The position numbers and the translations under genes were made by a program. Positions 13,758 to 21,478 of a stretch of 64,000 nucleotides of DNA are shown here, piece by piece. Origin of the DNA: Planctomycetota bacterium (lineage in GTDB: Bacteria > Planctomycetota > UBA8742 > UBA2392); contig JAHBXZ010000007.1 in assembly GCA_019636215.1 (NCBI GenBank), positions 1-64,000 of the forward strand, written 5' to 3'. The notes under the pieces were generated by a model. The model made no database searches. It was not told the DNA's origin and saw only the letters and a list, made by a program, of their open reading frames with translations. Each line of letters opens with the position of its first letter. Position 1 is the stretch's first letter.

Positions 13758-16234
13758 GCCACGGCACCCACGCCCGCGCGGACCGGCACGCCGTCGCACT
13801 GGTCGGCAACCCCAACGTCGGCAAGTCCAGCCTGTTCACGGCGCTGACCGGCGCGCGCCAGAAGGTGGCCAACTTCCCCGGTGTCACCGTGGAGGCCAAG
13901 GTCGGCACGGCGCGCTACGAGAACACTGAAATCACCGTGATTGACCTGCCGGGCACCTACAGCCTGGCGGCGCGCAGCCCCGACGAGCGCGTGGCGATTG
14001 ACGCGCTGATGGGCCGGCACGAAGAGGCCCCTACGCCCGACGGCGTGATCCTGATTCTTGACGCGTCAAGCCTTGACCGCAACCTGTATCTCGGCACCCA
14101 GGTGCTGGAGTTCGGCCTGCCCACAGTTGTGGCACTGACCATGGTGGACGTTGCCGCCGCGCGCGGCATCACGGTGGACACAACACGGCTGTCGGCGGCG
14201 CTGGGTGTGCCGGTCGTTGAGGTAAACGCCCCGGAAGGCAAAGGCCTGGATGAACTTAAGGCCACCGTGCACCGTGTGCTGCACCACCCCGGCAAGCCGC
14301 TGGAGCTGCCGTTTCCCACCGAGTTCAAGGGTGCCGTGGACTCTTTGTACGCCACGCTGTGTGACCTGTCCGTGGCGCTGGGGTTCAAGCCCACGCGGCC
14401 GGAGGCGCTGCGCCTGCTGGTGGACACCGGCGGCCCGCTGCATGACGAAGTGTTGCAGGCCGGCGGCCCCGCCTTTGCCACGCGCCTGGCCGATCTTCGC
14501 GCGCAGGCTTCAACGGGCAAGAGCCTGGCGCTGGTAGAGGCCAACGCGAGGTACGGCCAGATCGCGGTCTGGATGCGCGACGCCAAGCAGCAGCAGGCCG
14601 GGCAGGGCCGCACACTGACCGACAAAGTGGACGCGGTGTTGACCCACAAACTGTGGGGTTCGCTGGTGTTCGTGCTGGTGATGGGCCTGGTGTTTCAAAG
14701 CATTTACGCCTGGGCCGAGCCGCTGATGACGTCGATTGAGGGCCTGTTCGGCTGGCTGGGCGCCACTGTTTCGGGGTGGCTGCCCGAGGATGCCGCGATG
14801 CTGCGCAGCCTGGTGGAGAACGGCGTGTTCGGCGGGGTGGGCGGCGTACTGGTGTTCCTGCCGCAGATCCTGATCCTGTTTCTGTTCATCGCGATTTTGG
14901 AAGACCTGGGCTACATGAGCCGCGCGGCCTTTCTGATGGACCGCATCATGTCGCGCTTTGGCCTTTCCGGCCGCAGCTTCATCCCGTTGCTGAGCAGTTT
15001 TGCCTGCGCGATTCCCGGCGTAATGGGCGCGCGCGTGATTGAAGACCGCAACACCCGCCTGACCACTATGTTCCTGGCGCCGTTCATGTCGTGCAGCGCG
15101 CGTTTGCCGGTTTACACGCTGATGATCGGCGCCTTTGTGCCCAAACAGACCGTACTGGGCTTTCTGGGCCTGCAGGGTCTGGTGCTGTTTGCCATGTACT
15201 GGGTTGGTGTGCTTGCGGCCATCCCGACGGCGCTGGTGCTCAAACGCGGCATTCTGAAATCCAAAAGCACTCCGTTTCTCATGGAGATGCCCAGCTACAA
15301 GCTGCCGCGCCTGAAGAACGTCCTGCGTGTGCTGTTGGAACGCGGCGGCAGCTTCATCAAGCGCGCCGGCACAATCATTTTGGCGGTTTCCATCATCGTG
15401 TGGGCCGCCCTGTGGTTCCCGCACAACGAGGAGATTTCCGCGCAATTTGATGCCATGCGAGAGTCCGCGCAGGTTGCCCACGCTGCCACCCTGGATCAGT
15501 TCGGCAAGGAGTTCCGCCAGGGAATGACCGGCGAGCAACTTCTGCAAGACAAGGCCGTCGTGGCCGCGCTGGCGGACCTTGACGCCCTGCGCGCCGCGCG
15601 CCAGGCCGACCAGGCCCGTGACGAAGAAGACCTTGCCGAAGACCAAGACGCACTTGCGGCGGCCGCCGAGAAACGATCGGCCGCGTTTCTGGAAAGCCTG
15701 AACGAACTGCACCGTCGCCACGGCGCGGCCACCAGCCCGGCCATGCTGATCCGCCAGGCCGACGACGGCCTTGCGGATTCCCAGCGCGATATCGACAACG
15801 CCGAGGCCGCGGCGTTTGCAAACGACAGCTACCTGGGCCGGGTGGGCCACGCGATTGAGCCACTGGTGCGGCCGTTGGGCTGGGATTGGCGCATCGGCAT
15901 GGCGGCAGTGGCCAGCTTCCCGGCGCGTGAGGTAATCGTCGGCACCCTGGGCACGATCTTCAGCCTTGGCGAAGTTGACGAAGCCGACGAAGGCCTGCGC
16001 GGCGCGCTGCAACAGGCCACAGACCGCGACGGCAGGCCGTTGTTCACCTTGGCCACCGGCCTGAGTGTGATGGTGTTCTTTGCCCTGTGCTGCCAGTGTG
16101 CGGCTACGCTGGCGGTAATGCGGCGTGAAACGAACTCGTGGAAGTGGCCGCTGGCGAGTTTTGCCTACATGACGGCGCTGGCATACCTGGGCGCGCTGGT
16201 AACGTTCCAGGTGGCAAGGGCGCTGGGCGGATAG
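13754..16234 (+). CDS. feoB: Ferrous iron transporter FeoB
   Basis: FeoB is an inner-membrane Fe(II) transporter with an N-terminal GTPase domain. The 826-residue product shows G1 GNPNVGKS (18-25), NFPGVTVE (40-47) and G3 DLPG (64-67). The G4 position reads TMVD (128-131), with Thr for the usual Asn. The membrane core contains the Gate motifs around SFACAIPGVMGAR and CSARLPVY. An unusual charged, probably coiled-coil stretch of about 130 residues (roughly 558-690) separates later membrane helices. The GTG start at 13754 overlaps the feoA stop. Confidence 0.96.
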   Translation: MSHGTHARADRHAVALVGNPNVGKSSLFTALTGARQKVANFPGVTVEAKVGTARYENTEITVIDLPGTYSLAARSPDERVAIDALMGRHEEAPTPDGVILILDASSLDRNLYLGTQVLEFGLPTVVALTMVDVAAARGITVDTTRLSAALGVPVVEVNAPEGKGLDELKATVHRVLHHPGKPLELPFPTEFKGAVDSLYATLCDLSVALGFKPTRPEALRLLVDTGGPLHDEVLQAGGPAFATRLADLRAQASTGKSLALVEANARYGQIAVWMRDAKQQQAGQGRTLTDKVDAVLTHKLWGSLVFVLVMGLVFQSIYAWAEPLMTSIEGLFGWLGATVSGWLPEDAAMLRSLVENGVFGGVGGVLVFLPQILILFLFIAILEDLGYMSRAAFLMDRIMSRFGLSGRSFIPLLSSFACAIPGVMGARVIEDRNTRLTTMFLAPFMSCSARLPVYTLMIGAFVPKQTVLGFLGLQGLVLFAMYWVGVLAAIPTALVLKRGILKSKSTPFLMEMPSYKLPRLKNVLRVLLERGGSFIKRAGTIILAVSIIVWAALWFPHNEEISAQFDAMRESAQVAHAATLDQFGKEFRQGMTGEQLLQDKAVVAALADLDALRAARQADQARDEEDLAEDQDALAAAAEKRSAAFLESLNELHRRHGAATSPAMLIRQADDGLADSQRDIDNAEAAAFANDSYLGRVGHAIEPLVRPLGWDWRIGMAAVASFPAREVIVGTLGTIFSLGEVDEADEGLRGALQQATDRDGRPLFTLATGLSVMVFFALCCQCAATLAVMRRETNSWKWPLASFAYMTALAYLGALVTFQVARALGG

Positions 16235-16235
16235 A

Positions 16236-16310
16236 AGTGCGTGGTGCGAAGTGCGTAGTGCGAAGTGCGTGGTGCGAAGTGCGTGGTGCGAAGTGCGAAG
16301 TGCGAAGTGA
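16236..16310. repeat. Tandem repeat of a GAAGTGCG(T/A)GGTGC-type unit
   Basis: Just after feoB, units built from GCGAAGTGCGTGGT and the shorter GCGAAGT repeat about ten times. The period is 7 bp and 14 bp, so the array is made of heptamers. It encodes nothing convincing. Confidence 0.75.
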
Positions 16311-16351
16311 GCCGTGCGTTTTCAAGGAATGTAGTGCAACAGCAGTTGACG

Positions 16352-16466
16352 TGACTGCCGACTGCCGACTGCCGACTGCCGACTGCCGACTGCTGCCAGC
16401 CGCAAGCTGCCAGCCGCAAGCTGCCAGCCGCAAGCTGCCAGCCGCAAGCTGCCAGCCGCAAGCTGC
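16352..16466. repeat. Two adjoining short tandem arrays (7 bp and 14 bp)
   Basis: GACTGCC is repeated about five times and then GCCAGCCGCAAGCT is repeated about five times. The periods (7 and 14) match those of the array at 16236-16310. The arrays end 19 bases before the small Cys-rich gene and could affect its expression by slippage, which is only an inference. Confidence 0.8.
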
Positions 16467-16484
16467 CATCCCCAACCTGCCCCT

Positions 16485-16634
16485 ATGGAAATCGCCGCTG
16501 TCATCCTTGTCGTTGCCGCCGCCCTTGCCTTTGTGGCCTGGCGCGTGGTGGTTACGGTGCGCGTGGCACGCGGCGGGCAGGAATGCGGCGGCTGCGGAAG
16601 CTGCAGACCGGCGGAAGCCCCGGGACGGAACTGA
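16485..16634 (+). CDS. FeoB-associated Cys-rich membrane protein
   Basis: This 49-residue product is short. An N-terminal transmembrane segment (residues 3-25) is followed by a basic stretch and C-GG-C-GS-C (C34, C37, C40). This is the form of the FeoB-associated Cys-rich family that often follows feoB and may handle iron or redox at the membrane. The ATG at 16485 has only a weak ribosome-binding site. It lies 250 bases after feoB, separated by tandem repeats. Confidence 0.75.
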   Translation: MEIAAVILVVAAALAFVAWRVVVTVRVARGGQECGGCGSCRPAEAPGRN

Positions 16635-16762
16635 CCTTCACCAAGAATTTTTCAATCTCTCTATTGCGCGCACCGCGCAATGCGATATTTCTATTCGCGA
16701 CGCGTGGATGCTCACGCGGACAAGTCTGGGAAGTGCCGCGCGGCCTGAACGAGTCATGGGCC

Positions 16763-16852
16763 GAGTGAGCCCCGAAATCGGGTGACTCCACTGCGCTGGC
16801 GAACGGGGATGAGTGGTTCCCGTTACCCAGACGACGCTTTGAAAAGCGTCGT
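16763..16852 (+). promoter_or_regulatory. Structured leader upstream of the M20 deacylase gene
   Basis: Three consecutive hairpins can be drawn: GAGT...CCCGA/TCGGG...ACTC (16763-16788), AACGGG/CCCGTT (16802-16824) and ACGACGCTT-TGAA-AAGCGTCGT (16831-16852, 9-bp perfect stem). The last ends eight bases before the AGGA ribosome-binding site. This could be an attenuator or riboswitch-like leader for the arginine genes. I could not match it to a known class. Confidence 0.4.
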
Positions 16853-16871
16853 TGTGCGTTAGGAAGCCGCC

Positions 16872-17945
16872 TTGGCTGAGATCAACACCGATCAGCTTGC
16901 CGATGACCTGTCGCAGATCACGCGCATCCAGCGCGTATCGGGCAACGAAGGCAACGTCGTGGAATGGTTCAAGGCCCGCTTTGAAAAGCTGGGCATCCCG
17001 TACAAGCACAGTGGCCGCAACCTGCTGGCCTGGCGTGGCACTGGAAAACGCCGCTTGCTGCTGAACACTCACACCGACACCGTGCCGCCCAACAAGGGTT
17101 ACACCCGTGAACCCTGGGACGGCGCGCGCGAGCAGGGTCGTGTACACGGACTGGGCTCAAGCGACGCCGGCGGCTGCTTGATCGGCATGCTGCACACGCT
17201 GGCGACGGCGAAGTTCGATGAATCGCAATGCACGCTGATGTTCGCGCCCACCTGCGACGAAGAGGTGCAGGGCGAAGGGTTCGAGATTTTCCGCAGCGAG
17301 ATCCCCGAGTTCGAGGCCTGCATCACCGGCGAACCCACGGATTGCAACGTGTGCGTGGCTGAGCGCGGCATGTTCAAGCTGGATATGAAGACCACCGGCA
17401 AAAGCGCCCACGCCGCAAGGCCGTGGCAGGGCGTGAACGCGATCTACCTGGCGGCGCGGGATATCCTCAAGGTGGAAGAACTGTACGAAGGCTTCACCGA
17501 ACGCGACGACCTGCTGGGCCGAACGACACTGGCCGTCACGATGGTCAACGGCGGCGTGGCAAGAAACGTCGTGCCCAGCGAAGTGAAGTGGGTGATTGAC
17601 GGCCGCACGATTCCGCAGCTGGACAACGCCGAAACGATCAAGCGCGTGAAGGCCGCCATCAGCCAGCACAGCTGCGTCGAGAAAGAAAAGGCAAGATTCG
17701 GCGTGTGGGTCCGCAGCGCCAGCGACCCGCTGGTGCAATGCGCCTGCAAGGCCGGAAACTCCGACAAAACCCAGGCCTTCGGCGGCGTCAGCGATGCCTG
17801 GTGGAACGACAATGCCCAGGGCCTGATCATCGGCCCCGGCAAACCGGAACTGAGCCACGCGGCCAACGAGTACCTGGAAGAAAAGGAACTGGCGCGGGGA
17901 TACGAGATCTACCGCAAGACGGCGGAGCTGTTTTTGGAGGCATAG
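16872..17945 (+). CDS. M20 metallopeptidase, probable N-acetylornithine (or N-acetylcitrulline) deacetylase
   Basis: This is a zinc hydrolase that removes an N-acyl group, likely in arginine synthesis given argH and argG next door. The 357-residue product has the M20 motifs THTDTVPP (H67), SSDAGG (D98), CDEEVQGEG (E130/E131), GEPTD and the C-terminal SHAANEY His. A dimerisation domain occupies the middle (KTTGKSAHAARPWQG). The start is TTG at 16872 with AGGA upstream; no nearer ATG fits. ArgE, ArgE' (acetylcitrulline) and LysK-type enzymes share these motifs, so the exact substrate is open. Confidence 0.85.
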   Translation: MAEINTDQLADDLSQITRIQRVSGNEGNVVEWFKARFEKLGIPYKHSGRNLLAWRGTGKRRLLLNTHTDTVPPNKGYTREPWDGAREQGRVHGLGSSDAGGCLIGMLHTLATAKFDESQCTLMFAPTCDEEVQGEGFEIFRSEIPEFEACITGEPTDCNVCVAERGMFKLDMKTTGKSAHAARPWQGVNAIYLAARDILKVEELYEGFTERDDLLGRTTLAVTMVNGGVARNVVPSEVKWVIDGRTIPQLDNAETIKRVKAAISQHSCVEKEKARFGVWVRSASDPLVQCACKAGNSDKTQAFGGVSDAWWNDNAQGLIIGPGKPELSHAANEYLEEKELARGYEIYRKTAELFLEA

Positions 17946-18269
17946 CCAAAGTCACAGCCTATCGCGTAAGCGATGGGGCCATTCAAGGAACGACGTTGGT
18001 CCACAGATGAACACAGATACACACAGAAAAAGGCAAAGGACTCAGCGCGAAGGCGCGAAGAACCGCGAAGACGCCAAGAACGGCAGAAGGACAGAAGTAG
18101 TGGTTCGGCGGAAGGTTTGCCGTAGAGCCCCCGCAGGGGGCGCCAGAGATTAGCCCCGCGCGTAAGCCCGGGGGATAGGCGAAAAAGAGGCCAAGCCCCG
18201 CAGGGGCGACACAGCGCCGGCCAGAGGCCGGCGAATGCAGGCGGGACGCCCGCGCTCCCGGAGACGAAC
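17946..18269. repeat. Intergenic REP-like palindrome cluster
   Basis: No gene is visible here. After the repeat-like text CACAGATGAACACAGATA and GCGCGAAGAACCGCGAAG come four palindromes: AGCCCCCGCAGGGGGCG (18126-), AGCCCCGCAGGGGCG, CGCCGGCCAGAGGCCGGCG and GGCGGGACGCCCGC. The first pair, joined by AGATTAGCC, recurs at 27307-27350. They could form an RNA hairpin array in the untranslated leader of argH. Confidence 0.65.
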
Positions 18270-19688
18270 ATGTGGCAAGGCAGATTCAGCGGCAAACCTG
18301 ACAAGCTGATGCAGGAATTCGGCCAGTCGGTGTCATTTGACCAGCGCCTGTGGAAGGAAGACATCCAGGGCAGCCTCGCCTACGCGGCCGAGTTGCAACG
18401 CATCGGCATACTGACCGAGAAAGAACTCGCGGACATCCAGACCGGCTTCGTAACCATCACCAAGGAAATCGAAAGCGGCAAGTTTCAGTGGAAGGTCGAA
18501 CTCGAAGACGTCCACATGAACATCGAGTCGCGCCTCACCGAACTCATCGGCGACGCCGGAAAAAAGCTTCACACGGGGCGGTCTCGTAATGATCAGGTCG
18601 CGACGGATTTTAAGTTGTGGTGCATTCGCGTTGCAAAGACTGAACTGAAGGCTGCGGCGGTAGCCCTCGTTCGAGCACTGGTGGAAAGGGCATCTGAGAA
18701 CGTTGACGTGATCATACCAGCTTACACACACCTACAGCGCGCAATGCCCACGAGGCTGGCGCATCACTTGAACGCATATGTGGACATGATCTTCTCCGAC
18801 TCACGGGTGTTCTTTCGGCACGGAAGTGCGGACGCACAAGGTCGCGTGCCTCTCGGCAGCGGCGCAGCCACAGGCAACAGCTTTCCCGTCGACATGCATG
18901 TGCTCGCCAAGTCGCTAGGTCGCTCCATGCCAGATCACAACTCAATGGCGGCTGTGTCGGATCGCGACTTCGCGCTGGATCTCGTTTTCGCCTGCGCCAA
19001 GTGCATGACCCACCTTTCACGCATTGCCGAAGACCTGATCCTGTGGTCCACGGCTGAGTTTGGGTTCATCACACTGGGCGATGCCGTTACCACCGGCTCC
19101 AGCATCATGCCGCAGAAGCGGAACCCGGACGCTTGCGAGCTTGTGCGCGGCAAGACTGGGCGTGTCGTGGGGCATCTCATGTCCCTGTTCACGCTGCTTA
19201 AAGGCCTGCCGATGACTTACAACCGTGATTTGCAGGAAGACAAAGAAGCGGTGTTTGACGCGACTGACCAGACGCTGGCTTGCCTGCGCGTGATGGCGCT
19301 GGTGTTCAGCAAGGAAAACTTCAAGGTCAACCGCGAGCGCATCCAGCAGCATCTCGATTCCGGTGCGGGCTACATGGAGGCCATGAACGTGGCCGACTGG
19401 CTGGTGCTGCAGGGCGTGCCGTTTCGCGACGGCCACGACATCACCGGTCGGCTGGTGAAGTACGTCGAACAGAAGAAGATGCGTTTTGCAGACCTGACCG
19501 CGGCAGACCTCGCCGCCGTAGACGCGCGCCTGAAGCCCGAACTGTTGAAGGAACTCAGCCTCGAAGCACTGGTTGAACGCAAGCAGGTGTACGCGGGCAC
19601 AGCCAAAGCCCGCGTGCTGGAACGTCTGGCAGAACTGAAGTCATGGCTTGGAAACAATGAACAAGGGGCAATGAACCATGAACAATGA
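18270..19688 (+). CDS. argH: Argininosuccinate lyase
   Basis: This enzyme splits argininosuccinate into arginine and fumarate, the last step of arginine synthesis. The 472-residue product begins MWQGRFSGKPDKLMQEF and carries TGRSRNDQVATD, TRLAHHLNAYVD, the flexible-loop signature GSSIMPQKRNPD and the C-terminal DSGAGYMEAMNVADWLV. Codon use between about 18585 and 19015 is less GC-rich than the flanks, suggesting an exchanged segment. The last ~12 residues (NNEQGAMNHEQ) are encoded by a short DNA repeat and probably lie beyond the native C-terminus. Confidence 0.95.
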   Translation: MWQGRFSGKPDKLMQEFGQSVSFDQRLWKEDIQGSLAYAAELQRIGILTEKELADIQTGFVTITKEIESGKFQWKVELEDVHMNIESRLTELIGDAGKKLHTGRSRNDQVATDFKLWCIRVAKTELKAAAVALVRALVERASENVDVIIPAYTHLQRAMPTRLAHHLNAYVDMIFSDSRVFFRHGSADAQGRVPLGSGAATGNSFPVDMHVLAKSLGRSMPDHNSMAAVSDRDFALDLVFACAKCMTHLSRIAEDLILWSTAEFGFITLGDAVTTGSSIMPQKRNPDACELVRGKTGRVVGHLMSLFTLLKGLPMTYNRDLQEDKEAVFDATDQTLACLRVMALVFSKENFKVNRERIQQHLDSGAGYMEAMNVADWLVLQGVPFRDGHDITGRLVKYVEQKKMRFADLTAADLAAVDARLKPELLKELSLEALVERKQVYAGTAKARVLERLAELKSWLGNNEQGAMNHEQ

Positions 19689-19745
19689 GGTCGAACGTGG
19701 CGCGCCCGCCATTGTTCCTTGCTCATTGTGCATTGTTCATTGAAG
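19657..19745. repeat. Imperfect inverted repeat spanning the argH end and argG leader
   Basis: Direct and inverted copies of CAATGAACAA and TTGTTCATTG-type words occur at 19657-19688 and 19709-19743. They could fold into a hairpin between argH and argG. The repeat provides the last codons of argH. Confidence 0.6.
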
Positions 19746-19758
19746 AGGAAGACAAGTA

Positions 19759-20958
19759 ATGGCGGACAACAAGCTTTGCATACTGGCCTACAGCGGTGGG
19801 CTCGACACTTCCTTCTGTATCCCGTTCATCCGGGAAAAGTACGGCTATGACGTCGAGACCGTCATGATCGACACCGGCGGCTTCACGGCCGACGACTTTA
19901 GGCGCGCGGCCGACCGGGCAAAGTCGCTGGGTGTCAAGAATCCCGTCGTCCTGGATGGACGCGCCGACGTGTTCAACCGCTACATTAAATACATGCTGTT
20001 CGGCAACGTGATGCGCGGCGGCGTCTACCCGTTGTGCGTGGCCGCCGAACGCGTGGTGCAGGCCAGCATGGTTGCCGAGTACGCCGTGAAGCATAAAGCC
20101 GCCGCCGTGGCCCACGGCAGCACCGGCGCGGGCAACGACCAGATTCGCTTTGACGTGGCCATGAACGTGCTTGCGCCAGGCCTGAAGATGCTTGCGCCGG
20201 TGCGCGAACATTCGTTGACGCGGCAACAGGAGACCGACTATCTCAAGAAAGTCGGGCTCGAAATCCCCGCCAAGACCACGCAGTACAGCATCAACGCCGG
20301 CATGTGGGGCGTGACGATCGGCGGCAAGGAAACCCACGACAGCGCCACGGTGGTGCCCGACGAAGTCTTTGAAATGGCCGCCAAGAGCAACCCGGCCGTC
20401 AAGCCGCGCCTTCTGAAGGTGACTTTCGATAAAGGCCAGCCCGTCGCACTGGACGGCGAGAAACTCAGCCCGATAGCGCTGATCGAGAAGCTGAACACGC
20501 TGGGCTTTGAATACGCCCTGGGCCGCGGCGTGCACCTGGGCGACACCATCGTTGGCATTAAGGGCCGCGTGGCCTTTGTGGCACCGGCGGCGCTGATGCT
20601 GATCGCCGCGCACCGTGAACTCGAGAAGCTGGTCCTGACCAAGTGGCAGCGCTTCTGGAAGGATCACGTCAGCGACTTCTATGGGACCATGCTGCATGAA
20701 GGCCAGCCCTTTGACCCGGCCCTGCGCGACATTGAAGCGCTGCTGGAAAGCAGCCAGGGGCGCGTCAGCGGCGAAGTCAGCATCACAGTCAAGTACGGCG
20801 CATTTGCGGTGGGTGGGGTTTCCAGCCCGCACTCGTTGATGAGCGCGGCGGCCGGCAAGTACGGCGAAGAGTTCAGCCTGTGGTCCGGCGCCGACGCGGC
20901 GGGATTCGGTAAGGTGCTGAGTATCCCGTCACGCCTCGCCGCCCAGGCCAAGGGTTAG
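19759..20958 (+). CDS. argG: Argininosuccinate synthase
   Basis: This enzyme joins citrulline and aspartate with ATP to give argininosuccinate. The 399-residue product has the N-type ATP pyrophosphatase P-loop AYSGGLDTS, the citrulline/aspartate segment AHGSTGAGNDQIRFD and the C-terminal FAVGGVSSPHSLM. Its length matches the family. The ATG at 19759 is preceded by a weak GGAAG. It lies 70 bases below argH, so the order argH-argG-(GxxExxY)-(P-loop)-pyrC may be one transcription unit. Confidence 0.96.
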   Translation: MADNKLCILAYSGGLDTSFCIPFIREKYGYDVETVMIDTGGFTADDFRRAADRAKSLGVKNPVVLDGRADVFNRYIKYMLFGNVMRGGVYPLCVAAERVVQASMVAEYAVKHKAAAVAHGSTGAGNDQIRFDVAMNVLAPGLKMLAPVREHSLTRQQETDYLKKVGLEIPAKTTQYSINAGMWGVTIGGKETHDSATVVPDEVFEMAAKSNPAVKPRLLKVTFDKGQPVALDGEKLSPIALIEKLNTLGFEYALGRGVHLGDTIVGIKGRVAFVAPAALMLIAAHRELEKLVLTKWQRFWKDHVSDFYGTMLHEGQPFDPALRDIEALLESSQGRVSGEVSITVKYGAFAVGGVSSPHSLMSAAAGKYGEEFSLWSGADAAGFGKVLSIPSRLAAQAKG

Positions 20959-20969
20959 AAAGGCGGAAA

Positions 20970-20992
20970 CCGCCAAAGCGCCGAAGCGCCAA
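20970..20992. repeat. Left inverted repeat flanking the GxxExxY gene
   Basis: CCGCCAAAGCGCCGAAGCG and the next four bases are matched in inverted orientation by the sequence at 21417-21440. The pair brackets the GxxExxY gene closely. Confidence 0.7.
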
Positions 20993-21012
20993 TGGACTAG
21001 CATGGAGTGGGT

Positions 21013-21414
21013 ATGCAGCGCGAGCCAGACAAAGAACTTGATGAGTTAGCAGCCAAGGTCATCGGTGCCGCGATCGAAGTGCACAGGCACCACAAGGCTG
21101 GTTATCCAGAGAGCGTATACCGCGACAGCATGGTTGTGGAACTTGAGTTGCTGGGTCTGCGTGTCGATCACGAAGTGCCGGTCGAAGTGACGTACAAGGG
21201 CAGGTCCGTGGGAAAGGGCAGGATTGACCTGTTGGTAGGGGGCCGCCTGATCGTCGAACTCAAGACGGTGGACGCTATCGGCGAAGCCCACGTCGCTCAG
21301 GCAATCACCTACCTTAAGGCCACGGGCAGGACGCTTGCGCTGATCATCAACTTCAAAGTCCCTGCCATCCGGGGCGCGGCAATCAAGCGTGTAGTTTACC
21401 ACGAACAAGGTTGA
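21013..21414 (+). CDS. GxxExxY family protein
   Basis: The 133-residue product has the family hallmark GYPESVY and the core IGAAIEVHRHHKAGYPESVYRDSMVVELELLGL, followed by a PD-(D/E)XK-like RIDLLVGGRLIVELKTV. The acidic and ELK residues resemble a nuclease-like fold, but the biochemical role of the family is not established. The ATG at 21013 has GGAG five bases upstream; a GTG at 21007 is the alternative. Inverted repeats flank the gene, suggesting insertion into the arg-pyr cluster as a unit. Confidence 0.88.
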   Translation: MQREPDKELDELAAKVIGAAIEVHRHHKAGYPESVYRDSMVVELELLGLRVDHEVPVEVTYKGRSVGKGRIDLLVGGRLIVELKTVDAIGEAHVAQAITYLKATGRTLALIINFKVPAIRGAAIKRVVYHEQG

Positions 21415-21416
21415 CC

Positions 21417-21440
21417 TTTGGCGCTTTGGCGTTTTGGCGG
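21417..21440. repeat. Right inverted repeat flanking the GxxExxY gene
   Basis: TTTGGCGCTTTGGCGTTTTG and four further bases are the near-complement of the sequence at 20970-20992. It begins two bases after the GxxExxY stop codon. Confidence 0.7.
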
Positions 21441-21478
21441 ATTGAATTGCAGTCGCTTTTACTCAGGCAGGAGCAACA

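Noticed and set aside
14510..16012. A 500-residue leftward open frame inside feoB.
   Set aside because: FeoB is unmistakable on the other strand. The shadow frame is His/Gln-rich with no known motif.
16236..16466. The arrays after feoB considered as a CRISPR.
   Set aside because: The units are 7-14 bp with no spacers and no cas genes are near. They are simple tandem repeats.
16138..16785. A 215-residue open frame across the end of feoB, the tandem arrays and the small Cys-rich gene.
   Set aside because: Most of it is translated tandem repeat (ADCRLPTADCRL). The short frame starting at 16485 is the better gene.
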